From Forficula auricularia (lineage: Eukaryota; Arthropoda; Insecta; Dermaptera; Forficulidae), in the NCBI GenBank assembly GCA_024734495.1, contig JALMQS010000153.1, forward strand, positions 37,860,734 to 37,924,733: a stretch of DNA of 64,000 nucleotides, written 5' to 3'. Positions 11,645-22,336 of the stretch are shown piece by piece. The notes beneath the pieces are model-generated. The model was not told where the DNA came from. It saw only the letters and a program-made list of their open reading frames with translations, and did no database searches. Made by a program: the position numbers and the translations under genes. Position 1 is the first letter of the stretch. The number at the start of each line of letters is the position of its first letter.

Positions 11645-12041
11645 AAATTAAGACCATTTCAATTGTGTTTTCAACAAAAAAAATGCTCCATTTTTATTAT
11701 GATAATACAATATAACTAGTATCTACTGGATTGACACTAGAAATAAACTTTTTTAAACTCAAGAATTTTAAGTAGAAAATAATCTCTTAAATTTGTGTAT
11801 AATAAAGTTTTAAGATCATTATAAACATTTATTTTCATTGTATAATTTTCATTAATAATTATTTATTTAATAATTAATTATTTAATCATTATTAATTGAT
11901 AATTAAGTTGATAATTGTTAAAATAATTATTAGGATTTTTTTTGAGATCTAACTATTTTAATATTTTTTTTATTTGATGTCATAAAAAAATAGTTCTAAT
12001 AAAACGTGTTCAGTTTTTTTTCTAGATTAAGAATATGTACA

Positions 12042-12490
12042 CCTGCATACCTACACAAAATCGGCCAGAGAAATAATCCATACTGCTCTTGTGATTCCAT
12101 TTCTATTGGCGATATTAACCACGTACTTCTGGGCTGTGTGACACACAGTCAAAAAATTGATCGTTTATACCTGAATATGAAAGGAAGAAATGATTTACCC
12201 ACATGTGCAGAGATCCTATTAGCATCTCTAGACCAAGGAGGGCCAACTGCAGACTCCTTTATTAAACATTTAGTTTCCATTGGTTTCCAACTATAATCCA
12301 ACGACTTTAGTTATTTGTTTTGTTAGTATATTTTGTTTTAATTAGTTTTGTTTTATTTATTAAATTTCTTCCAGTTTCTTCTTGTTTTATTTAGTTTTAT
12401 TTTATTTGTTTATACACCTATTCGACGTGAATCTGTGATGACTGGCTAAATGGGCATCAAGTTCCCGCGGCCAAGGAGTAGAAAAAAAAA
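12042..12490 (+). pseudogene. 5'-truncated LINE with C-terminal zinc-finger ORF end and 13-bp target duplication
   Basis: Flanked by AAGAATATGTACA at 12029-12041 and 12491-12503, a perfect 13-bp target-site duplication. It ends in an A-tract (12482-12490). The frame 12042-12296 encodes the C-terminal end of a non-LTR polyprotein: PYCSCDSISIGDINHVLLGC is a CC..H..C knuckle of the type that follows RT/RNase H in jockey/I-like elements. The first 12 codons of the apparent ORF (12006-12041) belong to the host element. Downstream is a T-rich 3' UTR. Confidence 0.88.
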
Positions 12491-12740
12491 AAGAATATGT
12501 ACAGAAACATATAGGTTTCCATTTAAAAAACAGAACTTGACCTCGAAATACCCTTAAAAGCTTGTTCTAGGTAGACAAACAATAGCGTAGTTTATTAGTT
12601 TCCCCCTCGATATAAATAAACTTTTATTTGAAACTTTTTTTCATATAATGTACTGTTTTTGAGTTATAAGACTGTTTCAAGATAAAAAACTCATCCGGTA
12701 TATATATACAATTTTGTCTCGTTTAATAAGAGTAGATAGA

Positions 12741-13651
12741 TAGATAGATACACATTTTCTAATAACTAAGTGGAATTAAAAAGATAGCAAGATTTGAAAA
12801 TGCGGAGGCGGAGGCGAAAAAATGGTCGGAATCAGCGAGAGGTTCGATCAAGGGAGTTGTTCTCAGGGTTTTTCCCTTCCCCGGTCCCCGTCCCATCTGT
12901 TCCCCCATCTATTTTAAGTTGATGGATCCCCGTTCGATCCCAAAATAAACTCCACTCTTGGCAAATCACAACACACGACACACACAAATGTTTTTGGCAA
13001 ACAAAATTAAAAAAAAAAAAAATGCAACACCACAATATTCATACATTATATTTATATTTATTTATATTTTTCTATATAATATAATATATTATTATTTATA
13101 CAATAAAATATAATAAATTTATAATACAATATTTTCTTCTTTTATTATTTTGTTAATTTTTCCACTAAGAAAAAAATAACATATATTTATATATATATAT
13201 ATAGGTATATATAATATATTGCAAAATAAAAATAATATAATATGGATGATGGCTAGACCAATCAATTTAGCGCGTAACATTTTCACACATACACACACAC
13301 TCAAGAACAATCATTCGTACAATATCAATATTATACAAAAAATAAAAAAATAATAAAGAATAATATAATAATTATTATTCACAGATACACGTCAGTCGGG
13401 CAGCACTAAGACTGCAAAAAATAATAAATAGGTTGTAACATATATTCGACCCAGTTTTGTCGAGTTGATACATATCGTTTTCGCAACTTCGCGCACACAA
13501 ATATTTTAATGGTGGCGTTTCAGCTGACATTTTATATTTATTTATTTATTTTTTGAAATACATATGTCCAAAAATAAACAACTTTATCACTTGACTCTTT
13601 TTTATTAAAAAAAAGCCAACAACGCATCATTAACTTGTGGAAAAAATTTGG
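12741..13651. other. AT-rich intergenic sequence with microsatellites
   Basis: A GATA run (12733-12751), long A/T tracts and TATATA repeats (13180-13215). A G/C-richer patch at 12800-12920 carries no convincing ORF. No gene is recognised. Confidence 0.5.
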
Positions 13652-13659
13652 GCTGTAAC

Positions 13660-13825
13660 CGAGGGGTGAACCGCTACCTAAAATCGTGTACACCTCCTTC
13701 CACTTCCACTTTCATTTCCAAGTAGAAGACAATAGATGAAAATAGATTATCTAATGAAATCCAAAGTAATTCCAAATAATTCAAAAGACGGTGTACACCT
13801 AATTCGAATCGCGGTTCACCCCTCG
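13660..13825. mobile_element. hAT-type MITE, CGAGGGGTGAACCGC ends, 8-bp TSD
   Basis: Inverted ends CGAGGGGTGAACCGC and GCGGTTCACCCCTCG. The 8-bp target duplication GCTGTAAC is at 13652-13659 and 13826-13833. It has internal CTTCCACTTCCACTT-type repeats and GTGTACACC motifs. A sister copy is at 40213-40342. An 8-bp duplication is the hAT signature; no transposase is seen. Confidence 0.9.
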
Positions 13826-14021
13826 GCTGTAACTATTGATAACACTGGTCGACAAAAATAATACTAAAATGGATCCTAGTTTTTTTTCACTGATTCTCGT
13901 ATCATATTCAGATTTTGTAGATGTTTTTGGTCAAAACGCTGAAAAACATCATTGGGTCAAATATTTTTAAATCGCCATACATATAAAACAGCAATATTTG
14001 AAATCAAAATATTTTATTCCC

Positions 14022-14801
14022 TTAAGGACGTTCCCTAATATAGCTCAGATGCAGTTCGCTCTTTCCCATACTCTCACATGCGCTGAAAGGCAAAAATATT
14101 TTCACTGCGTCGTTTCTTGGATCTGGCAACATTGCATTCTTACCGACGCTAAAAGACAAAAAAATAAGTGCCTGTCCTATGATTGGCCATCCCACCGGGC
14201 ACAAGGTGAATTTTAAGGTTTTACCCTTTGTCAACGTTTAAAAAGAGTTTACCAACCGACATACAACTGGCCCTAAATGAAACAGCTCAATGCAAAATTC
14301 CAGATGAGAACAGTATAGTTAGGTTGAGAGAATTAGCTAAAAATCTCTAATGCACCAGCTGCAGAAGTTTTTTAGATATGGAAAAATTCAGTGATTTTAG
14401 TGCGACGTTGCCAAGTCGCAAGTGTCTTGCCATGGCATGAGAGATAAAAATGAAAACCATCAAAAGTACCTAACTTTTAACATTTTTCAGACAAAACGAA
14501 TACCGCTTGATGCAATTATTTTAACAGAAAAATATTTGTTATATCTTCAGTTAATGATTCTCAGTTTTTCAAAATAATTTTAAGAAAATTACGATTGTTA
14601 TTTAATGAAACAGTCGCTTTAACATCAATCAGGATAGGGTTCACGTGTTAAATAAGCAAATTTCAATGGTCAATATTTACAAATTTAGTGCCCCATGGAC
14701 TATTGAAAAAAATGTCTACGTATAAAGGACACTTATAAATATGTGTATTCAAAGTTTTAAAAGGATTGCAAGAAAATCGATTTATTAGGGAACGTCCTTA
14801 A
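14022..14801. mobile_element. TTAA-flanked element with GGACGTTCCCTAATA ends
   Basis: TTAAGGACGTTCCCTAATA at 14022 is mirrored exactly by TATTAGGGAACGTCCTTAA ending at 14801. The interior is 780 bp and non-coding, and contains a segment shared with the hairpin at 10766-10960. TTAA at both ends suggests a piggyBac-type non-autonomous element with its own distinct ends. Confidence 0.8.
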
Positions 14802-15229
14802 GCAATTTGACGAGAGAAAAATTGTTCAAAAAAATCCCCATCAACAGAGTGATGTCGTCAATCAAAAACAAGTTTTCCTTGAGTAAAATTGACTAAACAA
14901 GTATTTGATGATTATAAATAAATTAAAAAATCCTCATGTGATTGATATTTGTTAAGTTCATTTTTAATTATTTTGCCAGTAAATATTGAAATAAAATTTT
15001 TTAAATTTATGTTATAACAAAAATACAAAAACATGCAATAAATTAAACAATGGAATTTAAGAGATAAATAAATAAAATAAAATAAATAAACAAACTCAAG
15101 AGTTGTAATGCAAAAGATAAACAAAAAAAAAATGTTTGTCGTCCACATGCCAAATCAGCTTCCTTCTTTTTTTATCCATAATAACAAAACAGGTGTTATT
15201 GACATTTTTAAATAGCAATTAAGTTTGAA

Positions 15230-16060
15230 TAGATTTTTTTGACGAGGGTAGCAGAGATGTAGATTTTCACGAGGAAAAGAATGCGAGTGTCCTCTGCTTG
15301 GTACAAATAAACATACATGAGATGATGTTGTGAATGAAACAAATAATATTTATAAGGAGAAACAAAGAGGTTGTCCTCTGCTTGATGCAAATAAACATAC
15401 ACACATATATATCGAAATTATATATATGTATATATATATTATTTGAATCTTTAGAAATTCTTAAGTCATATAACAAGAATTCTGACCTCTGTTTAAATAA
15501 CAGATTCGAATTGACAAATAGCAACCTGCTTAAAATTTACTGTCAAAACAAACAATTTTAGATAAAAGAAAGTGGGGAAAAAGCCCCCCCCCCCCCCCCC
15601 TCCATTGTTCGGCCGTTCTTTGTTAGAAAAAGATAAATATATTGATTCTATCTGGCTATTCAGCTGAGAAAGAAGGAAAAAAAATTTCAATATCCACGCG
15701 ATACTGATCCAATGAAAAATAATATTTATAATTAAAAAGACTGATGATGAGGTCCAAGCCTTCGAAACTATAGTCTCAAACAAATAAATAATATATAATT
15801 TCGATATATATGTGTGTATGTTTATTTGCATCAAGCAGAGGACAACCTTTTTGTTTCTCTTTGTGAATCAACAACTCTGCTACTCTAGGCAAAACAAAAA
15901 CTTTTTAATTAACTTAAACAAAAACTTTTCAATATTTATAAGGACTGAAGGTGAAGGTCAAGTCTTCGATACTTAGTCTCTATGAAATGAAATTATAATT
16001 TTTATTTGTATCAAGCAGAATACACCTTCATTGATTTTTTCTTGAATAACTACCTAATTA
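15230..16060. repeat. Clustered inverted/direct copies ending in CATCAAGCAGAGGACA
   Basis: The end motif TTTGCATCAAGCAGAGGACA appears inverted at about 15290-15315 and 15374-15395, and direct at 15822-15845 and (diverged) 16004-16025. Two internal segments read CTGATGATGAGGTCC...TTCGAAAC (15741-15768) and CTGAAGGTGAAGGTC (15945-15959), hammerhead-like cores. Further end-motif copies lie at 17498-17520, 35843-35865 and 62820-62845. A C-run is at 15584-15600. Probably partial copies of one Penelope-like or hairpin retroelement family. Confidence 0.5.
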
Positions 16061-17496
16061 ACATGGGCCTTTATAAAATTGCAGTTATCAATGGAAAAAT
16101 CCCAGATATTTTTGAGAAATTCACTTGTAAATAAAAACAAAAATGTTTTTATATTATATTATAGTTATATTATACTGAAGATGAGGAGAAAGCTTTTCGA
16201 AATTTTAAACAACATAGATTCAAAAGGTCAGATAGATAGACTTTTTTCTAATATTTATCAAAAAATTTTAGAAAAAATATTTTCATTTTTTTTATTTTTA
16301 TTCAAGGTAATTTCATCCCTAAGACAATCTCTATCATTGTCTATTTTCAAAATATTTACTTGTTTATAGTTGCCTTTTCATTCTTCTTTTAGAACAACTA
16401 TTTTTTCAAAATTTCCATTGATAAAGAGAGAATTTCTCCTGAAACGTCTGGATTTATTATTAAACGTTTCTAGATTGTTTTAAAAGATTTGTATTTATTT
16501 ATTTATCATTTTTATATAAACAGGGTGTCCCAGCACAATTGTTCCAATTTCTCTCTTATTAATAATAATTAAAACTAATAAACATATCAATTTGAAAATG
16601 TGTAACCAAAATAAATTTGGCGCGGTTATGTTCCGGGAGCCTAGTGTCTCGATAAAGACTTTGAGCTCTCTAGTCGAAAGGAAGAGAGTAATGAAGACGT
16701 GGGGATTTTACAATCATCGTGGCAAGAGGGTCAAGTGTAGGGAAGTGAAAAAGTGCTCCGTTTTTCCTCTGTTTTTATCGTTTATCGTTGGATTATTATT
16801 TATTTATCGTTTCGTGTGATTAAGTGCCGTTGTTGTTGCGAAGTAGTCAACAATAGAATCAAGAATAATTCTTTCTATATCTTATATTTTAAATATCGAT
16901 AAATATTTAATTTTATTTATTCAGAGCAATGGCTCTTTGCCGAATTTTCTAAATACAAAATATTGTTTCGATAATATCATTATTTGTTCTTTCATCTTAA
17001 ATTATATAACTTCATTTGATTAATTAAATTCAAGCTTGTTTGACCACATTGTTATATACAAGACCCGGATTAAATAATTATACTATTTTAATTAACAAAC
17101 ATTTTATTTTATTTATTTTTGCCATCAAGAGCAAATTGATCATTACTGAATTTTCTAAACAGCACAAATGTTTGTATATATTATAAGACTTATGAATATT
17201 ATGCGAGCGATTAAAATTAATGCTTTATCATCTGCGATTAAACCTGAAATGACATTAACTGGATTATTTTTAACGCTTTTGATATTAACGTATTTGAAAA
17301 TATCTAGATATTGCTCTATTTTTTTCAATGAAAGAGCAGATTCGAAACCGGAAATGACAAGAGGTTTAATTTTAGTAGAAAAAAAATAAAAATCCGCAAG
17401 TCTATAATATATGTAAGTACACATTTTCAAATTGATGGGTTTATTATTTCACTATTTAGAATAGTTTTGGCGGGACACAAGGTATATATACTTATA
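16061..17496. other. Unassigned; one unrecognised small ORF
   Basis: AT-rich. A 75-codon ORF at 16592-16819 (starts MKMCNQNKFG, ends with a hydrophobic stretch) sits in a locally G/C-richer patch that reads like a 5' leader, but it matches nothing recognised. Repeat-like ends GAAACGTCTGG (16440) and AAACGTTTCTAGATT (16464) flank a hairpin. Confidence 0.35.
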
Positions 17497-17502
17497 TTTA
17501 TT
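17497..17502 (-). promoter_or_regulatory. Candidate poly(A) signal of the BAG gene
   Basis: AATAAA on the minus strand, about 170 nt downstream of the BAG stop codon; the nearest canonical hexamer. It lies at the edge of a repeat end motif, so use is uncertain. Confidence 0.35.
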
Positions 17503-17669
17503 TACATCAAGCAGAAGACATCCTCTTATAAACTTTTTCTAAATTTACATATTTCAAAAACGGAATGAATATATGTTGCAACCCAAAATAAATAAATAAG
17601 TGATTTTTTATAAATATATAATTAAAAACTCAAGATGTTGTTGCTGTTGTCGTTGCTGAAAATCTTTGG

Positions 17670-18965
17670 CTAGCTTTGGCTAGTGGAGGCGGCGGATGAT
17701 GATACACTTTCAGGTTCTAATTTTTCCCCATCAGTCTTGACCTCGGCCTCCTTATTTTTAGGTCGTTGTACTTGTGGTTGTGGCTGAGCCACAGGCCCTA
17801 GCAACACCGGCTGTTGCACATTTTCATTGTCAGTCTTGCCCGCCTTGTGATGGTTGTTCGGTCGTTGCACTTGCGGTTTCGGTTCCGCGACGGGACCCAG
17901 CATCACCGCCTGATTATCGTGGCTCGTTTCCATTGGCTCGTCAGTCTTTTTCGGACGTTTCAATGTGCAATGTGGCTCGGCAATCGGACCGACAAGCACA
18001 GGCGTCATATCAGGCGGTGGGGGTTCCAACCGGGCCTCCAATTCGGTGATACAACATTGGGTACGTCGCACAAGCTCGCGACGTGCTAATCGTAAATTGT
18101 CATCCCCACCTGTTTCTAAACTGTCTAATTGGATAAGACATCGAGTTAACATTTCATCAACATATATATACGCTTTATCTTGGCGCGTTGTCGGCCAGGA
18201 GAGGGCTCTAATCTCTTTCGCTAATCTATTCAATTCGTCCATGATTTGTTCAAGTTTTAGCTGGACCGGATTTACAGGTGGCGGCGGCGGCGGCGGTGGG
18301 GTAGGCGAAGGCTCTTGCCTCTGAACTTGCGGTTGTTGTTGTTGTTGACTAGGTGGTGGCTGCTGTTGTTGGTGTTGTTGCTTGTTCTGCTGAGGTCGAG
18401 GTGGTTTCGAACTTGCCATATTACTACTACTATTACTTTGTTGATCTTTGGGATACACAGGTTCATCTCTACCTTCAACGAAAATCGGAATATGACGGAT
18501 ATTTCCTGAATTGGAACCCTGTGGTTGTTGTACTTGTGGCTTTGGTTGTTTTTCAGTGGAATATTCAGTTGGAGTTTGTGTTGCGTTCATCGGAATATTA
18601 AGTCGCGAGACAAAACGTTGCGGATGCGCTTGGCGATCCTCAGGTGTTGAATGGCGATGATCAGGCGGCGGCGCCGACCATGATCGTTGCCCACGATCGG
18701 TCGTATCCTGGTTGCCGGACATGCCCGCGGCGGCTGCAGCGGCGCCGATATCTACTGTGTTGCGTAAGCCATGCTGTGGTAAATTATTATTATATGGCTG
18801 TTGTTGTCGTTTCGGATCTTGATTTTGAGAAGTGGTTGACGCAGATGGTGGCGGATGGGCAGGTACCGGAGCATGCGGCGGCGCTGTTCGTTTCCGACCG
18901 AGAAGTCGTTCTGCTAGGCCGCCGAAGCCGACATCGTCGTCATCGTCATCAAATGGAAAACCCTT
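17670..18965 (-). CDS. stv: BAG-domain co-chaperone (starvin/Samui/BAG3-like), last coding exon
   Basis: Encodes about 430 residues of a BAG3-family nucleotide-exchange co-chaperone of Hsp70. From exon start: GFPFDDDDDDVGFGGLAERL; a Pro/Ala/Gln-rich linker; MSGNQ at exon residue 81; HIPIFVEG, an IPV/IPI-type small-heat-shock-protein binding motif (near residue 210 of the joined protein); poly-Q and poly-P tracts; then the BAG domain (joined residues about 288-367), starting QLKLEQIMDEL and including RQDKAYIYVDEMLTRCLIQL and ARRELVRRTQ. The C-terminus has three diverged repeats of the type LGPVAEPxPQVQRPK. The exon is read from a polypyrimidine-preceded AAGAAG acceptor (start 18965 or 18962, both phase 0) and joins the exon at 52871-53035. 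The ORF beginning at 18722 is only the first internal Met. Co-chaperone function is inferred from the family. Antisense frames here are shadows. Confidence 0.93.
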   Translation of the reverse strand, partial: KGFPFDDDDDDVGFGGLAERLLGRKRTAPPHAPVPAHPPPSASTTSQNQDPKRQQQPYNNNLPQHGLRNTVDIGAAAAAAGMSGNQDTTDRGQRSWSAPPPDHRHSTPEDRQAHPQRFVSRLNIPMNATQTPTEYSTEKQPKPQVQQPQGSNSGNIRHIPIFVEGRDEPVYPKDQQSNSSSNMASSKPPRPQQNKQQHQQQQPPPSQQQQQPQVQRQEPSPTPPPPPPPPVNPVQLKLEQIMDELNRLAKEIRALSWPTTRQDKAYIYVDEMLTRCLIQLDSLETGGDDNLRLARRELVRRTQCCITELEARLEPPPPDMTPVLVGPIAEPHCTLKRPKKTDEPMETSHDNQAVMLGPVAEPKPQVQRPNNHHKAGKTDNENVQQPVLLGPVAQPQPQVQRPKNKEAEVKTDGEKLEPESVSSSAASTSQS

Positions 18966-19276
18966 CTTGAAAAATAGAAAAAAAAAATTAATAAATAATA
19001 ACTAAGAGACCGTGTTATTGACAAAGCAAGAGAGACCGTGCATTCCCGAAGATTCCAAATACATTGAGCTTTATTTATACGGAGAGAAGGCGTAGTAAAA
19101 TATTGCATATCACATTTAATATGGCGGTGTTTACGCTAAACGTATTTGGAATAAAGTTAATAATTCGCTCTTGACCTTTCTTTTCTGTGAAGTATCAATT
19201 TTAAATTGAAAAGATTTTGTTTTGCCTTGTTAAGCAGAGTTATTGATTTAAGAAGAGAAATTACTTTTAAACTTAA

Positions 19277-19800
19277 TTAAGGTAGTTCTTTCACAAATGC
19301 AAAAATTCAAGAAGTCTTTGAAACTTGGAATATAAGTCATTAAAACCATAATACACATACTGTTAAAATTTGAAGACGATTTACCACACCAAACATGAAA
19401 TAATTGCAATTAAAAATTACATTTTTTACATATGGTAGAGGAAAGGGTGGGTAAATGATCATTATTTTTTCAATGAAGGACTTTCACCATCTTGATGGCT
19501 TTAATATTGTTAGAATAATATATTCGGAGTAGCTTAAAAAAAAATTGAAATTATTTAACTCTTAATTTTTGATAAAAAACAAAAACATATTTGGGCGATT
19601 ATTTTTAGTGGAGGGGATATCAACACAATGGGTTGGAAACGATCCGGCTAGTAAGTGTGTATCCATATAGAGATTTCGTAGTGTAAGTGGTACAGTCACG
19701 TTAAAAAAACATAACCTAAAATTTTAGTTCCGTTCATATTTATAGAGTGGTTACGAGGCTAAAACTTTTTGTGTGGATTGTCGCGAAAGAACCTACTTAA
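19277..19800. mobile_element. TTAA-flanked GGTAGTTCTTTC element, uninterrupted copy
   Basis: TTAAGGTAGTTCTTTCAC at 19277, and GTCGCGAAAGAACCTACTTAA ending at 19800 (one extra base in the end repeat). The 524-bp interior matches 2865-2924 plus 5578-5936. This intact copy proves the insertion in that other copy. Confidence 0.8.
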
Positions 19801-20202
19801 GAAAAGTAGATACCTAATGATAAAAGTAAAATTGAAGACTTTTTCAAAACTCGGTAAGCTTTCAGAAAATTTCCGGGATTTGGAAATTTTTCTTATTTGA
19901 ACATTTTGAGTTAGAAAGTTGAAACTTGGCATGAATTAAATTATTACACTTGTATAAATGACCGTTTACAGTAGAAAGTAAGATATAATAATTTAAACTT
20001 GTATTTCAAATAGTAGCTCAGTACCTGGCCACCGAGCGATGCTCGGTAACTTTTTGTTTCAGTTAAAAGCTATATATTAATCCCCGAACTCCCCCTCATC
20101 GCTCCCCGGACCCCACCACTTCACCCCACCCCAATTCCGCTTCCACCCCCAAAACCATTTCCCTCGCCCCCTCACCCCGTTTTTGCACTTCAAGCCTTGT
20201 AG

Positions 20203-20494
20203 CAAGGGCGGATCTAGGATGGGGGGGGCGACCCCCCATAGAGGCCCGTGCCTGGCCAAAAAATTTGTAAAAAAAAACATTTATTTTTTAAAAAAATTTT
20301 AAAATTGAAAATAAAGTTCTATGTGTGTGTGTGTGGGGGGGGGGGGGGGGGGGGCTCTCTGACCTCCCCCCTCCCCCGCTTGGACAATTCGATCGCGACA
20401 CACTTTCGAGATAAAAAGTTGATCTTATATACATCGGGCACCTTATATACATTCTCCCCCCCCCCCCATAAAAAATTCCTGGATCCGCCCCTTG
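20203..20494. mobile_element. hAT-type MITE, CAAGGGCGGATC ends, 8-bp TSD
   Basis: Ends CAAGGGCGGATCTAGGA and TCCTGGATCCGCCCCTTG. The 8-bp duplication CCTTGTAG is at 20195-20202 and 20495-20502. The interior has a long G-run (20334-20354) and a C-run (20456-20467). It interrupts Helitron-like element C2. Confidence 0.9.
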
Positions 20495-20723
20495 CCTTGT
20501 AGTGGCCCAGAGATTATGCGTATAATGTATAGGTATATAAATATGTAAATACGGTATAATAATTTTTTTAATTAAATAACAATTTTTGAGTTCTTCAATT
20601 AAATTCCCAAATTTTATTATAGAAATAATACGTTTGTGGGATTTAAAACTCAATTTTTAATCAATTAAATTTTAAGATAAGATAAGAAATTCTTTATTTT
20701 ACAATTATAATTACATCAATTAA

Positions 20724-22006
20724 TTTTTACTTTATCCAATGCAAAGCATGGGTAAAGTATTGTAATCGCTCTCGGGGCAAGCGTGGCTTCAAAGGGTCCT
20801 CAGGTAAAGACTACGGAACCCATGGACTTAATTAAAGTCACAAATTGTAGTATTCAATTAGGTTGAATTTTAGCACGTGACGGTTTTGCCAAAAATTACA
20901 AGGGGTCTCGTCGAGAGGCTAAAAAGTGCGATTTTTTCATTTAGTGCGTGCGGATGGATGTATGTATGTATGTATGTATGTATGGATGGATGTATGTATG
21001 TTATCGTTTTTTTGGCCCACGATTTTTTCCACACCGTTACACCGATTGAAATGAAATTGAAAACCTACCATTAGTTTAACAAAATGAAGCGCTGATTAGT
21101 TTTTGGTACATATCGGCCCACAAACATTAGTACTTTATTTCAGTACTTTTTTAGTTTTTTCTAAATATCTTGAAAATGACTTAACCAATTTTGATGAAAT
21201 TTAATATCCAAATTAAGTACCTTGGGGACCACAAAAAAGGTTAAATAAAGTTTTTAGTAAAATTATATTTTAAAGTACTTTACTCTAGAGTAAGATGGTA
21301 CTTTTTTAATTTTTTTAATTCTTTAAAATTTATTCATTTGAAAGTTTTAATATAGCTCATTTAGCCTTGCTTAAGTAAGAATGGATAGGCTTCTCTCTGT
21401 GAAATGCTAAAAATTTGGGAGGAATTTTTATGAGTAACCATAGCAACTGCGTTGTTTTCTTATCCGTTACCTTTGCTGAAGACAGAGAAATCGATCTTTA
21501 AAACCAAAAATAGCGATTGATTCTCATCTAATACTTGAGGAATAACCATTCTACATTAGGATTTTTGACGTTTCGGTTATTATTGGTAACCATTGCTGAA
21601 GACATGGAGGAATCGACATAAAATCAAAAATAGACGATCGATTCTTATCTAATACTAGAGGAATAACCTTATTGCATTCCATTTTTGATGTTTTGACCAT
21701 TAATGGCAACCTCTATTGAAAACGTGGAAGAATCGACTTAAAATCAAAAAGACTAAATTCTTTTTGGTAAACAACTCAAGTCGATTCCTCTATGTCTTCA
21801 GCAATGGTTACAATAATAACCGAAATGTCAAAAATCCAATGTGGAATGGTTATTCCTCGACTCTTAAATGAGAATTATTTTTGAATTAATGTCAATATGA
21901 ACTACAAATTGCAAGTGATATCTGATTAATAATAAAGGAACAAACATATTAATATTTCAAATGAATTTGGATAAAGTTTAGCAACGATCCGTTGCAGTTT
22001 ATTTTT
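20724..22006 (+). mobile_element. Terminal-hairpin element, copy A3
   Basis: Starts with hairpin TACTTTATCCAATGC-AAA-GCATGGGTAAAGTA (20729-20760) and TTGTAATCG. It has a microsatellite of ATGT/ATGG units (20950-21000), the GTAAAGTAC module, about three diverged 118-bp units (21480-21880), and ends CGATCCGTTGCAGTTTA before a T-run. This is the most compact full-length copy (about 1.28 kb) and the best reference for the family. Confidence 0.75.
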
Positions 22007-22336
22007 TTCTTTAATTTTATTAAACCAATTATTTTACATGAATTAATGTATACATTGTATGTTAGTTTCGACTCCGGAGATTACTTCTCCACCATCGAGT
22101 GTCCCTTGATCATCTTTTTAGTCCTTGTTTTTAATAAGAGGAGGAAAACTAATTAAATAAAAAACCTCTTTTCCGATAATTATTCCAACTTCCAATCCAA
22201 TAATCATCAATTAATTGTCTAACTTTTAATATATATAATAATATTTGTAATGATCTATTAGTGGAATTTAAAGTTAAAAAACCAATTAATAATTAAAAGG
22301 AAATTGAATAAAAATGTAAATATACAATTTTATCAA

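Larger units (their letters stand above)
11067..12698. mobile_element. TA-flanked element with CCGGGTGAG inverted ends (Tc1/mariner type)
   Basis: Terminal inverted repeats CCGGGTGAGTTTTTTATCTT (11067) and the inverse ending CTCATCCGG (12698) are bounded by TA, the target site of the IS630-Tc1-mariner superfamily. Long subterminal inverted stretches are shared (TTGTTTGTCGA, AAACTATTTTTTTATACGA). A second copy is at 35883-37249 and a truncated one at 5966-7790. The only coding remnant is a small helix-turn-helix-like ORF at 11447-11644. A LINE fragment is inserted at 12042-12490. Confidence 0.75.
10303..12740 (-). mobile_element. Helitron-like element C1, carrying nested insertions
   Basis: On the minus strand it begins with TCTACTCTTATTAAACGAG (12736-12716), contains ATTTTGAAAACGGCTCTACC (near 11020-11040), and ends at a terminal hairpin of the ACCGAGC/GCTCGGT type (10317-10333, slightly decayed) just before 10303. 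A C-rich module (about 10350-10430) lies next to the hairpin. Related elements are at 20021-22336 and 60186-61016. Classification rests on the terminal hairpin and shared ends; no Rep/helicase is present. It is interrupted by 11067-12698. Confidence 0.6.
20021..22336 (-). mobile_element. Helitron-like element C2, with two nested insertions
   Basis: The terminal hairpin ACCGAGCGATGCTCGGT is at 20031-20047. The next section is C-rich (20085-20180) and is then co-linear with C1 (GTGGCCCAGAGATTATG, AATTAAATAACAATTT, GGAATTTAAAGTT). It is interrupted by a hAT MITE (20203-20494) and by terminal-hairpin copy A3 (20724-22006). The far end is lost. Confidence 0.6.

Noticed and set aside
16592..16819. 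75-codon ORF as a gene
   Set aside because: Unrecognised, short, in an AT-rich repeat neighbourhood; left as unassigned sequence.
17774..18601. Plus-strand open frames antisense to the BAG exon
   Set aside because: They mirror low-complexity poly-Q/poly-P coding on the minus strand and have no domain or splice support.
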